From assembly GCF_040869045.1 (NCBI RefSeq), contig NC_090319.1, positions 53,788,779 to 53,852,778 on the forward strand: a stretch of 64,000 bases of DNA. The letters run 5' to 3'. Positions 1-9,620 of the stretch are shown here, one piece after another. Made by a program: the position numbers and the translations under genes. Each line of letters starts with the position of its first letter. The stretch's first letter is position 1. The notes beneath the pieces were generated by a model that searched no databases, was not told where the DNA came from, and was given only the letters and a program-made list of their open reading frames with translations. The DNA comes from Eurosta solidaginis (taxonomy: Eukaryota > Arthropoda > Insecta > Diptera > Tephritidae).

Positions 1-132
1 GACAATACGAAGTACTTGCTGTCATCCAAAAAAGAATCGGCGCATTTGCAGCATCCACGTCGATGTTGACGGATAAGAATTCGAGACTGTGAATGATTTC
101 GTATATTTGGGATCCAGCAAAAACAATGTCAG
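1..132 (+). pseudogene. RTE-like non-LTR retrotransposon fragment, left part
   Basis: The first 45 bases translate in frame 1 to a stretch containing TKYLLSS and SAH. The same stretch follows the RT palm in the better copy on the minus strand at 25.7-25.8 kb. After a frame change, bases about 78-118 read FETVNDFVYLGSS, the usual continuation of this RT family. The fragment runs off the left window edge and is cut at 132 by a SINE. It resumes at 882 after an exact 14-bp target duplication. The clade is not settled: RTE-like is my best guess. Non-functional. Confidence 0.75.
119..132. repeat. 14-bp target-site duplication (left copy)
   Basis: AAAAACAATGTCAG here is repeated exactly at 882-895. 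The two copies bracket the SINE with its nested LTR, and the RTE-like reading continues across them. Confidence 0.9.
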
Positions 133-881
133 CGGTCGCCGTGATGTGATAATATCGTGCTCTGTGTACCACACCGAAGATCTCGGGTTCACGCATCGGG
201 CAAAGCAAAATAAAAATTTTAGAAACAAGTTTTTTTCAATTAGAAGAAAATTTTTCTAATCGGGGTCGTCCCTGGGCAGTGTTTGGAAGAGAAGCTTGGC
301 CTAAAAACTCTTCGGAGGTTATCGCACCTTACATTTATTTTATATTGTAACGAATTTACTGCAAATCCTCTTATTTGCCCTTTTGCTATGTTCGAATCAC
401 TATACTGTTGAATAAATAACTCCAATATTGAATAATGGAAAAATGGCCTTTATTAAAGTACTTCACAATAACACTTAAACTTTGCAACTAGCTGGCTTAA
501 TAACCAAACTGACTGATAGCTTAAATAAAACTAAACTCTCGCGCCGCTACTGTCGCCTTTTTATACTGTCTGATTTCCTCGTTGCATACTTATAGGCTTT
601 TCCATTCCAGAACTTACTAGTTAGTTATCAGCTACAAAATCACCAGCCACAACTATGTTTATTGCTTCTCATAATACTTGCACCTTAGATAAGATATATG
701 CATGGGTTTGTGCGTTCCTTCTCAGCTGCGTATACGTACATATGTGTAGACATAATGATTTATTCGTTTATGTAGATACAAGTGACTGTCTGCTTTATTG
801 TTGTTGTGACTTTATTTACTTAGCATCAGACTAGGGATGTGAGTATCACTTAGTGTCACTCATATTCGTCACAATATTTTT
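133..881 (+). mobile_element. tRNA-derived SINE (family 1), split by a solo LTR
   Basis: The head (about 138-205) is tRNA-like, with a degenerate A box and a B box of the form GGGTTCACGC. The body is shared with the copies at 14825 and 50482 and ends in an AT-rich tail near 345. The body has an internal deletion just after the GTTTGG near 280. Flanking 14-bp direct repeats AAAAACAATGTCAG (119-132 and 882-895) show that SINE plus LTR occupy one target site in the RTE-like fragment. The LTR at 346-873 later entered the SINE tail. Confidence 0.88.
346..873 (-). mobile_element. Solo LTR, family L copy A
   Basis: The element is bounded by TG..CA ends within short inverted termini (TGTAACGAAT at the left, ATTCGTCACA at the right) and flanked by the 4-bp duplication ATAT (342-345 and 874-877). 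In minus orientation it has the family layout: a TATA box in a GTATAAAAGG context, then an AATAAA-type signal and a short R/U5-like end. No internal coding region lies next to it. Length is 528 bp; complete copies in this window range from 470 to 528 bp. A 4-bp ATAT-type target is typical of Ty3/gypsy-like elements, but the parent family is not identified. Confidence 0.85.
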
Positions 882-1003
882 AAAAACAATGTCAGATTAT
901 AAATCAAACGGAGAATAACTCTTGCCAACAAGCGCTACTTTCGACTGAGTAGGCGATTGTAAATTAAAGTCCACTCTCGACGAACAAAAATCACGCTCTA
1001 CAA
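882..1003 (+). pseudogene. RTE-like fragment, right part
   Basis: After the target duplication, bases about 915-1000 read LANKRYFRLSRRL, a stop, then SRRTKITLYK. This matches the thumb/connection of the minus-strand element at 25.57-25.66 kb. The reading is lost after about 1003. It is the continuation of 1-132. Confidence 0.7.
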
Positions 1004-1074
1004 GCCAGAAGGCAATGTCCAGCAGCTTTGTGAGTCTAACGTCGTAGGATTTGCACTTGCTTAGAGCCTCCTTA

Positions 1075-1670
1075 TACTTATCTGGATCTCAAACGGCTGC
1101 GTGGGCAGGTCACGGATTCCAACACAATGCTTACGGAGATGTTTTATTATCCCTCCTGGAGGCGGGGCTAACTCAAGCGGTTGTTTGCTAGGGTGTCCGG
1201 GTTTGTGACATTTAGCAAAAACTGTATGTGCAGCATTTCGTTATGCTCTTATTTTGTGCTCTTTTGCTTCATTATGTAGATGATGTTCAGGGGTCATAAG
1301 AAGACATCCCATGGCAATTCTAATTGCAGCATTTTGGCAGGTTTGCAGCCTTTTTCTAGTTAAGTGGTTAGCAGCTTTTCTTTATCTTTTCTCAAGTGCA
1401 GCAAACAAGCAACTTGAGGATTTTGTTGCGTCTTTGTCCTTTGGATACAATTTCTGAGGCATGCGCCTTGAATGTGAGAGTGTTATCGAACATCACTCCG
1501 AAGATATTTGGGTAACGCGAAGTGGATAGTTTAGCACCATCGACGTGAACGTCCAATGTTTGCGTCATCTGTTCCTCCCATGTCGTAAACAGATTGGCTG
1601 TGGATTTGGTCGGTAACATGACCAGCTCGCGCGAGGTCTTTGTCTTGTTCTTACGTACCGGCCAGTTCAA
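1075..1670 (-). pseudogene. Jockey-like RT C-terminal fragment
   Basis: On the minus strand, 1392-1670 reads KSTANLFTTWEEQ, then LDVHVDGAKL, FGVMFDNTLTFKAH and QRRNKILKLL. This is the region just after the catalytic palm in jockey-clade reverse transcriptases. After frame breaks, about 1215-1330 reads CLLMTPEHHLHNEAK and about 1090-1210 reads CHKPGHPSKQPL, the following C-terminal conserved blocks. The palm (YADD) is missing and several frame changes are present. The same family lies on the plus strand at 11.26-12.9 kb. Non-functional. Confidence 0.75.
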
Positions 1671-1679
1671 TCTAACCTT

Positions 1680-2096
1680 AAAAAGCTAATTGGTTGTGAT
1701 GTTTAAATATTCCTGCATTTCTCGTGTGGATGTTTTGCACTCAGTTAAATGCAGATTTTTGCAATGTCTGTATGTAATATTCACATACACATACGTATGT
1801 TCATATGTTCATTTACATCAGTATCTGCTTTATTGTCAATATACTTCACAGATAATATTTTTATTGTTGGTCAATAAAACTTCGTCGGTGTATTCTTAGA
1901 TGTGTTTGCTCTCAGTGTGTCATTTACATAGCTCGCAGTCTTTTTACTACCATTACCGACAGTGGCCATAAACTGCACACGCATACATACGAACACATGC
2001 AACATTGCAGAAAGATAGATCTGAGGAATGCCGTGGCTTCGTAATCGCAATCTGTAACCCAATTAAAAAGAGATAAATTCTGAGTTATCTACAAAC
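1680..2096. other. No gene seen
   Basis: AT-rich sequence with short ATAC/CATA runs. No coding signal, structural RNA or terminal repeats were recognised. The few bases before it (about 1655-1679) resemble the 3' terminus of RNase H-bearing elements seen at 16.6 and 52.8 kb. Confidence 0.5.
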
Positions 2097-2204
2097 AAGT
2101 AAGGAAGGCTAAGTTCGGGTGTAACCGAACATTACTTACTCAGTTGAGAGCTATGGAGACAAAATAAGGAAAATCACCATGTAGGAAAATGAACCTAGGG
2201 TAAC

Positions 2205-3857
2205 CCTGGAATGTGGTTGTATGACATGTGTATCAAATGGAAGGTATTAAAGAGTATTTTAAGAGAGAGTAGGCCATAGTTCTATGGATGGACGCCATTT
2301 AGGGATATCGCCATAAAGGTGGACCAGGGCTGACTCTAGAATTTGTTTGTACGATATGGGTATCAAATAAAAGGTGTTACTGAGCATTTTAAGAGGGAGT
2401 GGGCCTTAGGTCTATAGGTGAACGCCTTTTCGAGAAATCGCCATAAAGGTGGACCAGGGGTGACTCTAGAATATGTTTGTACGATATGGGTATCAAATGA
2501 AAGCTGTTAATGAGTATTTTGAAAAGGAGTGATCCTTAGTTCCATAGGTTGACGCCGTTTCGAGATATCGCCATAAAGGTGGACCAAGGGTGACTCTAGA
2601 ATGTTTGTACGATATGGGTATCAAACGAAAGGTGTTACTGAGCATTTTAAGAGGGAGTGGGCATTAGGTCTATAGGTGGACGCCTTTTCGAGATATTACC
2701 ATTAGGGTGGGCCAGGGGTGACTCTAGAATGTTTGTACGATATGGGTATCAAACGAAAAGTGTTACTGAGCATTTTAAGAGGGAGTGGGCATTAGGTCTA
2801 TAGGTGGACGCCTTTTCGAAATGTCGCCATTAGGGTGGGCCAGGGGTGACTCTAGAATGTGTTTGTACGATATGGGTATCAAACGAAAGGTGTTACTGAG
2901 CATTTTAAGAGGGAGTGGGCATTAGGTCTATAGGTGGACGCCTTTTCGAGATATCGCCATTAGGGTGGGCCAGGGGTGACTCTAGAATGTTTGTACGATA
3001 TGGGTATCAAACGAAATGTGTTACTGAGCATTTTAAGAGGGAGTGGGAATTAGGTCTATAGGTGGACGACTTTTCGAGATATCGCCATTAGGGTGGGCAA
3101 GGGGTGACTCTAGAATGTGTTTGTACGATATGGGTATCAAATGAAAGGTGGTAATGAGTATTTTAAAAGGGAGTAATCCTTAGTTCTATAGGTGGACGCC
3201 TTTTCGAGATATCGCCATAAAGGTGGACCAAGGGTGACTCTAGAATGTTTGTACGATATGGGTATCAAACGAAAGGTGTTACTGAGCATTTTAAGAGGGA
3301 GTGGGCATTAGGTCTATAGGTGGACGCCTTTTCGAGATATCGCCATTAGGGTGGGCCAGGGGTGACTCTAGAATGTTTGTACGATATGGATATCAAACGA
3401 AACGTGTTACTGAGCATTTTAAGAGGGAGTGGGCATTAGGTCTATAGGTGGACGCCTTTTCGATATATCGTCATTAGGGTGGGCCAGGGTGACTCTAGAG
3501 TGTTTGTACGATATGGGTAGCAAATGAAAGGTGGTAATGAGTATTTTAAAAGGGAGTAATCCTTAGTTCTATAGGTGGACGCCTTTTCGAGATATCGCCA
3601 TAAAGGTGGACCAAGGGTGACTCTAGAATGTTTGTACGATATGGGTATCAAACGAAAGGTGTTACTGAGCATTTTAAGAGGGAGTGGGCATTAGGTCTAT
3701 AGGTGGACGCCTTTTCGAGATATCGCCATTAGGGTGGGCCAGGGGTGACTCTAGAATGTTTGTACGATATGGATATCAAACGAAACGTGTTACTGAGCAT
3801 TTTAAGAGGGAGTGGGCATTAGGTCTATAGGTGGACGCCTTTTCGTGATATCGCCAT
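2205..3857 (+). repeat. 127-130 bp tandem array, left block
   Basis: The marker GACTCTAGA recurs at 2332, 2462, 2592, 2720, 2848, 2978, 3106, 3236, 3364, 3491, 3619 and 3747, giving unit lengths of 127-130 bp. A diverged extra unit precedes 2332. Each unit has the order GGTGGACGCC, TTTTCGAGATATCGCC, GACTCTAGAATGT, GTACGATATGGGTATCAAA and GAGCATTTTAAGAGGGAGT. Variant units recur every three units (3236 to 3619 and 3364 to 3747, both 383 bp), a higher-order repeat. The array is cut at 3857 by the R1-type element and resumes at 9220. Confidence 0.95.
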
Positions 3858-4577
3858 CGTGGCTGAGCTCAGGCCAAGGGGGTCACTGCTGGCGGACAGT
3901 GAACGGCCTATTAATTAGGTTAGCTGCGAATATCAAATAAGCAGCCCTCGACCAAGAGCGGCTGGTGAGGAGGGTTTGGCTTAAAAGGCCTAAAGCACCC
4001 TGAGAACCTCCAGTGGCAGGGCGAGTAGATGCCGCCCTGAATTAAGCATCCACAGCCTAGTGCGGGGTTGCTTCGAGGGAATACCTACCCAAGATAGGGA
4101 GGCAACTATACGACGTGGGATAGACACTCAGGAAGGTAAAGAGGTAAATTATTTGTAAATTTAAGGTGATTGTCACATTAAGACTGAGCCCAGTAAGGTC
4201 TTAATTAAGGTATACTGGAATCAACGACTCGGATATGTTTGTTAAGGGCTGGCGAATGTGGCATTCGGAAATCTCAGTACACGGCTTGACACACCGTCGA
4301 AATGACTTTCCGGTTAATGTCCCATTCGTCTCCGTCCCGTTAGAACCTTGGCAGGCCTTGGGGTACGTTCAAAGTCCGTCATCATAAAGTTGGTGGTGCA
4401 GGTTCGGTTGAGATCCTCCCGATTAATACTGATCTGGCTCTGAACGCAGTCTTCATGAGGGACTGCGTCAACCTTCACGTGGCCTCCATGCCTTCGCATA
4501 GACAACCACGGGATCTATATAGGTAACTGCACACTCGGACCAAGATAGCGGCCTCAAGTGGGGACCCAATTAAATAA
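3858..4577 (+). promoter_or_regulatory. 5' UTR / presumed internal promoter region of the R1-type element
   Basis: 720 bp of non-coding, more GC-rich sequence from the array junction to the ORF1 ATG. Non-LTR elements normally carry an internal promoter at this end. I see no TATA box and assign no exact start. Confidence 0.45.
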
Positions 4578-6011
4578 ATGATGAGCAACAACAATACTAA
4601 AATAAAAAACCAAACACAGGAGAATGAAATGGCGTTCAATCCATTTGTAGGAAGGAAGCTAGCTCGCTCTCCAGAAGGGCGTGGCCCATCGGCTGGGGGC
4701 CTTAACATTTCGTCGCTAGTGGTAACGAAACCCAAAGGAGCGGAGGCCGAAAGCAAGCAAGGAGCGTTGTCGCCGGGTGCTACACCGAAGCTTTGCAAAA
4801 AGAACTCCGACAGCAAGGCTCAAACGGGCACACCATTATTAAGTGAGCTAATTAAGCAGGCATCAGCTGCGTTAAATCAGCAAAACCCCCCTGGAGAAAA
4901 AAAGATGACCAAGCTAGGCAAGGCGATTGAGGACTTGATGCAGTTCTTCATAGGGCGTAATAATATACACGCGGAAATCAAGCGCTTGGCCTCCGTAATA
5001 AAAGTGCTGTACATCGAGTCGGCCCTAGAGGTAAAGAATTTAGAACATAAATTGCGTGCAAGCGAATGCGCCAAGGATAGAAGTCCATCACCCCCAGGAA
5101 AGCGACCGAGGAATAATTCGTACTCGACCAAGGAGAACAACGTGGTAAAACCCACTACTACTCTAAAAGATGTCTTACCAGGGCACGTGGGTGGTCACAA
5201 ACGACGGCAAGAAACGCAAGAGAAGACGGAGCGGAAAGAGGAAACTGCAGCCCAAAAGACGGGAGAGTGGCAGTTAGCCAAAAAGAAGAGCAAGGAAAAA
5301 TCACTTAAGGCTAGGCCGGATGCAATCATCATTTCCAAGGCGGGGGATGCGACGTACGCCGACATATTGCGTAAAGTGAGAAGATGCGACGAATTAAAAT
5401 CCCTGGGTGATGACGTCAAAACGATTAGAAGAACGGCGAAAGGAGAGCTGTTACTAGAGCTGAAAAAATCGCAAGATGGGAAAACAAGCGCGTACCAAGC
5501 AGAAATTGAAGCGGTACTAAATGACTCGGCTAAAGTTATAACAAAGTCCCAAATGGTCACGCTACAGTGCAGAGATCTCGATGAGATTACTACGCCCGAG
5601 GAGATTTGCAACGCCCTCCACCAGCAATGCAACATCAAACTTCCAGATGTGGCTGCCATAAAAAGCATACGCACAGGGTACAGTGGCACGAAGTCGGCAC
5701 TTATAAGCCTTACAGCGGATGATGCCAAGGCGGTTCTTAATACGCAAAGAATCCGGGTAGGATGGGTTTCCTGCCGAATTAGAGAGCTCAAGCAAGAAAA
5801 ACGCTGTTATAGGTGCTGGGGCTACGGGCATATAGCTCAGAAATGTAAGGAGACTGTAGATAGGTCTAGCCTATGCAGGAAATGCGGCCAGGAAGGTCAT
5901 AAGGCTGCAAGTTGCGAAAATGCACCGAAATGCGCGCTATGTGGGGGACAACATTCAGCAGGCAGTTTTAAATGCCCACAACGAGAGGGCAGCAAAATGA
6001 CTGTCTCATGA
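4578..6011 (+). CDS. R1-type ORF1, gag-like RNA-binding protein
   Basis: An intact 477-residue frame. The N-terminal half is Lys/Glu/Ser-rich and low complexity (about residues 150-245). A conserved middle (about 295-395) precedes three zinc knuckles: CYRCWGYGHIAQKC (about 410-423), CRKCGQEGHKAASC (about 432-445) and CALCGGQHSAGSFKC (about 450-464). In this family the protein coats the element RNA and takes it to the target site. The ATG at 4578 is chosen because it follows the 5' UTR closely; an AUGAUG start gives two possible Met codons. Its TGA (6009-6011) overlaps the ORF2 ATG (6008-6010). No break was seen, unlike ORF2. Confidence 0.9.
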   Translation: MMSNNNTKIKNQTQENEMAFNPFVGRKLARSPEGRGPSAGGLNISSLVVTKPKGAEAESKQGALSPGATPKLCKKNSDSKAQTGTPLLSELIKQASAALNQQNPPGEKKMTKLGKAIEDLMQFFIGRNNIHAEIKRLASVIKVLYIESALEVKNLEHKLRASECAKDRSPSPPGKRPRNNSYSTKENNVVKPTTTLKDVLPGHVGGHKRRQETQEKTERKEETAAQKTGEWQLAKKKSKEKSLKARPDAIIISKAGDATYADILRKVRRCDELKSLGDDVKTIRRTAKGELLLELKKSQDGKTSAYQAEIEAVLNDSAKVITKSQMVTLQCRDLDEITTPEEICNALHQQCNIKLPDVAAIKSIRTGYSGTKSALISLTADDAKAVLNTQRIRVGWVSCRIRELKQEKRCYRCWGYGHIAQKCKETVDRSSLCRKCGQEGHKAASCENAPKCALCGGQHSAGSFKCPQREGSKMTVS

Positions 6012-8980
6012 GGGTATTGCAGCTCAATTTAAACCATTGCGAGGCAGCCCAAGAGCTATTATCCCAAACAGTCTATGAAGGAGGATATGACATAGTGGTA
6101 CTCTCTGAACAATACAAAAATCGCCAGGAGCAGAGTTGGCTCTCAGATTCAGCATGGAAAGCCTCAATTTGGGCACCAGGGAAATTTCTCCCACAGGAAA
6201 TTATGACGCCAACGGTAGCAGGATTCACGTGGGCAAAAATCAACGGTATATACGTCTTCAGTTGCTATGCCCCTCCGAGCATGACCATCGCCGAGTTCGA
6301 AGACATGATATACGGGATCACCATTGAAGCACGAGGTAAACACCCGCTTTTAGTGTGTGGAGACTTCAATGCATGGTCATCTGTGTGGGGAAGTAGACGA
6401 ACCAACGAAAGAGGGAGAGTTCTCCTCGAAAGTCTTACTTCTTTGAGGCTAGAACTCCTAAATGAACCAGGGATATATACCTTCGATACAGGTACCAGAC
6501 GATCCATTATAGATCTCACCTTCGCTAGCAGCGAAATAGCAAGACGAGCAAAATGGTCCATAAGCAACGTCTACACACACAGCGACCATAAAGCTATAAG
6601 CGTAGAGCTGCTCGAAACTCCACGAACGGTAGCAGCAAGACATCGACAAAGTAGGAAATGGAAACAGCACCTTTTCGACCCACAAATATTTGACATTATC
6701 TGGAAGGACGCCATAGTACGAGAATCGCATGCGGAAGACCAGTCGGTTCAAATCACTAAGTTGCTATGTATGGCATGTGATGCTGCCATGCCCAGAAGTC
6801 GCGGAAAAGCACAGCGCACTCCGGTATATTGGTGGAATGACGAAATTGCGGAAGAGCGTAGAAAATGCCACAAAGCACGAAGAATAGCGCAGAGGGCACG
6901 CTCATCACCACGATATGCAGAGCTACACAGCACCTATGTCGCACAAAGAAAAGCACTTAAAAATGCCATAAAAAAGAGCAAGAAGTTATGCTTTAGGGAA
7001 CTGCTGGATAATGTCGACCTAGATCCTTGGGGATCAGCCTACAGAACTGTGATGGCCAAAGTTAAAGGACCGATATCACAGCAACCTACGTGCCCGATAC
7101 TGATGAATATTATTGTTGAAACACTTTTCCCGGCGCAAGATCGCTGGACTTATCCAAGCTAGGATCTAGAAAGTACGGAAATTCCGCAAATTACAGAGCA
7201 AGAGGTGCTGGACGCTGCAAAAAGAGTTGCTGATAACAAATCCCCAGGACCCGACGAAGTACCAAACATAGCCCTTAAAGCCGCGATTACAACTAGGGCT
7301 ACATTATTTACTGATCTTTTTAATGCCTGCCTGCAAGAAGGCGTGTTCCCTCGCCCGTGGAAACGACAAAGACTTGTCCTATTGCTGAAACGTGGTAAAC
7401 AGCCGGACCAACCATCCTCATATAGGCCACTTTGTATGCTGGATTCCCTAGGGAAGATTTTCGAGCGTATAATTAGTGAGCGCCTACAGCTGACTCTAGA
7501 AAGACCAGGTGGCTTATCGAATAGTCAATATGGATTTCGCAAATCAAGATCCACCGTAGATGCAATACAAACAGTCGTCAATATAGCTAGAGAAGCTATC
7601 TCTGGAGGCCAAAATAAAAGGAAGTTCTGTGCACTGATTATGTTGGACATCAAGAATGCTTTTAACACTGCGAACTGGATGCAGATAATGGCAGCGCTAC
7701 AAAGCTTCGGCACTCCAGCTTACGTACGCAGAATTATAGGTAGCTATCTTAAAGACAGAGTACTTCTTTTTGACACGGATCAAGGAGCTAAAGAGTACAA
7801 AATCACAGGAGGCGTCCCACAGGGATCTGTTCTCGGTCCAACGCTTTGGAATGTAATGTATGACGGGGTGCTAAAGATTGATCTACCAGAAAACACGCAA
7901 ATTGTGGGATATGCTGATTATATTGCAGTGGTAGTAGTGGCCAAGAAACTGGACCTGCTTCAAGCATTATGTAATGACGCCGTAGCAAGAATAAAGGAAT
8001 GGCTGACCAATACAGGACTGGAGTTGGCTAGCTAAAAGACGGAAGTGGTATTAGTAAGCTCCAAACGGTCGGCGAACGAGTTAGTCTTAACTGTCGGGGA
8101 TCATCAAATCACCTCAAAGGATTCCTTAAAGTACTTAGGAGTGCACATTGACTCTAAGTTAACTTTCAAAGAACACTTCAGAGCGGTGGGGGAGAAAATT
8201 ACCAAAGTTAATGGATCACTTATGCGAATAATGCCTAACATTGGTGGTCCGAGCGAAGCTATACGTCAGCTATTGTCCACAGTAACCAGCTCAATAATAC
8301 TATACGCAGCACCAGTGTGGTATGGATCTAAACAGACCCATCAAAAATATATATTAGCAGCGTACCGACTTGCTTCTTTAAGAATAGCAAGTGCTTATCG
8401 GACGGTGTCCGACGACGCGATCCTGGTTCTAACCGGGAAAATCCCAGTGGACTTACTGGCAAGCGAAATGGCCGATCTGTATAACACTAATATCGAGCGA
8501 CCATCTGAAGAAGACAAGAAAAGAGCAAGGACACAAACAATAGCTAAGTGGCAAGAACGGTGGGAGGCCTCGAGTAAAGGGCGTTGGACTTTCACACTAG
8601 TTTGGAACGTAGCTCAATGGAATGAGCGGAAGCACGGCGAACTGAACTACCATCTCACGCAGATAATGAGTGGACATGGCGGTTTCAAAGAGTATTTATG
8701 GAAGCGTAGGATAGAGGAAGATCCTCATTGCCCAATGTGTACCACAGAGTTAGAAAACGCAGAACACGTCATGTTCTACTGCCCCCGTTTCCACGAAGAA
8801 AGACTCACCTTGCATGGAGTCTTTGGGGAGGAACCTACCACGAGAAATTTAGTTTCACATATGTGCAGCAGGAAAGAATGCTGGACTGCAGTGAGCAAAA
8901 TGGCATTTATAGTAATGACACGCCTGATGGATGCTGAGAGGGAGCGCAGAGAAATGCGCATTCGAAGCAGTGGCGATTAA
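6008..8980 (+). pseudogene. R1-type ORF2, endonuclease-reverse transcriptase (two nonsense codons)
   Basis: The ATG at 6008 overlaps the ORF1 stop (ATGA). The endonuclease shows LQLNLNHC, VVLSEQY, VCGDFNAWSSVWG and HSDHKAIS. The RT shows SYRPLCMLDSLGKIFERI, QYGFRKSRSTVDA, MLDIKNAFNTANW and GGVPQGSVLGPTLWN. A C-terminal Cys/His cluster follows (CPMCTTELENAEHVMFYC). The frame is kept from end to end but broken by TAG at 7160-7162 and TAA at 8033-8035. The catalytic YADD box reads YADY (TAT at 7919-7921), so the second aspartate is lost as well. This copy cannot reverse transcribe. Confidence 0.92.
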
Positions 8981-9219
8981 ATGGACACTCAGAGCAAATA
9001 GCGGGAACCTGGACGCAGGGACAACAGTAGGCTCTTAAAAAATGAGAAATATGGAACGCCACCCTGAAGTAATGCGAAAGTGGTGCCGGGGTGGGCGACG
9101 GTTCCAGAACGGGGCTGTTTTTTAGTCTACGGACACACGGTTGCTGCGACGGCAGCAATTATGGTGCATTAGGCATTTTCCAGCCTCCCCGCAAAAAAAA
9201 AAAAAAAAACAAAAAAAAC
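8981..9219 (+). other. 3' UTR and poly(A) tail of the R1-type element
   Basis: About 210 bp of 3' UTR after the ORF2 stop, then an A tract (9193-9218) broken once by C. The array unit restarts at 9220. The tail marks the 3' end, where target-primed reverse transcription starts. Confidence 0.85.
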
Positions 9220-9620
9220 GGTGGACGCCTTTTCCAGATATCGCCATTAGGGTGGGCCAGGGGTGACTCTAGAATGTTTGTACGATATGGGTATCAAACG
9301 AAAGGTGTTACTGAGCATTTTAAGAGGGAGTGGACATTAGGTCTATAGGTGGACGCCTTTTCGAGATATCGCCATTAGGGTGGGCCAGGGGTGACTCTAG
9401 AATGTTTGTACGATATGGATATCAAACGAAAGGTGTTACTGAGCATTTTAAGAGGGAGTGGGCATTAGGTCTATAGGTGGACGCCTTTTCGTGATATCGC
9501 CATTAGGGTGGGCCAGGGGTGACTCTAGAATGTGTTTGTACGATATGGATATCAAATTAAAAGTATTAATGAGGGTTTTAAAAGCGAGTGGCCCTTAGAT
9601 GTATATGTGAAGGCGTTCTC
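9220..9620 (+). repeat. 127-130 bp tandem array, right block
   Basis: GACTCTAGA recurs at 9265, 9393 and 9521 (128-bp spacing). Joining the left block to this block after removing 3858-9219 restores a 128-bp unit, so the retrotransposon entered an existing array. The last unit is diverged and passes into the distal part of the long repeat. Confidence 0.93.

Larger units (their letters stand above)
3858..9219 (+). mobile_element. R1-clade non-LTR retrotransposon, near full length
   Basis: The element is about 5.36 kb: 5' UTR (3858-4577), a gag-like ORF1 with three zinc knuckles, an ORF2 with endonuclease and reverse transcriptase, a 3' UTR (8981-9192) and a poly(A) tail (9193-9218). It lies inside a tandem array. 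A 28-bp stretch of the array unit is present on both sides (3830-3857 and 9220-9247; two mismatches, GT versus CA). This suits a long target duplication, although tandem copies could mimic it. Assignment to R1 rests on the three CCHC knuckles, the LQLNLNHCEAAQ start of the endonuclease and absence of RNase H. ORF2 carries two nonsense codons, so this copy is dead. Confidence 0.88.

Noticed and set aside
2205..3857. CRISPR-like array
   Set aside because: Units are contiguous 127-130 bp tandem repeats without unique spacers, in eukaryotic repeat DNA.
5195..5791. 198-residue open frame on the minus strand
   Set aside because: It lies antisense to the intact R1-type gag gene, is Ser/Leu-rich and has no domain; it is a shadow of ORF1 codon use.
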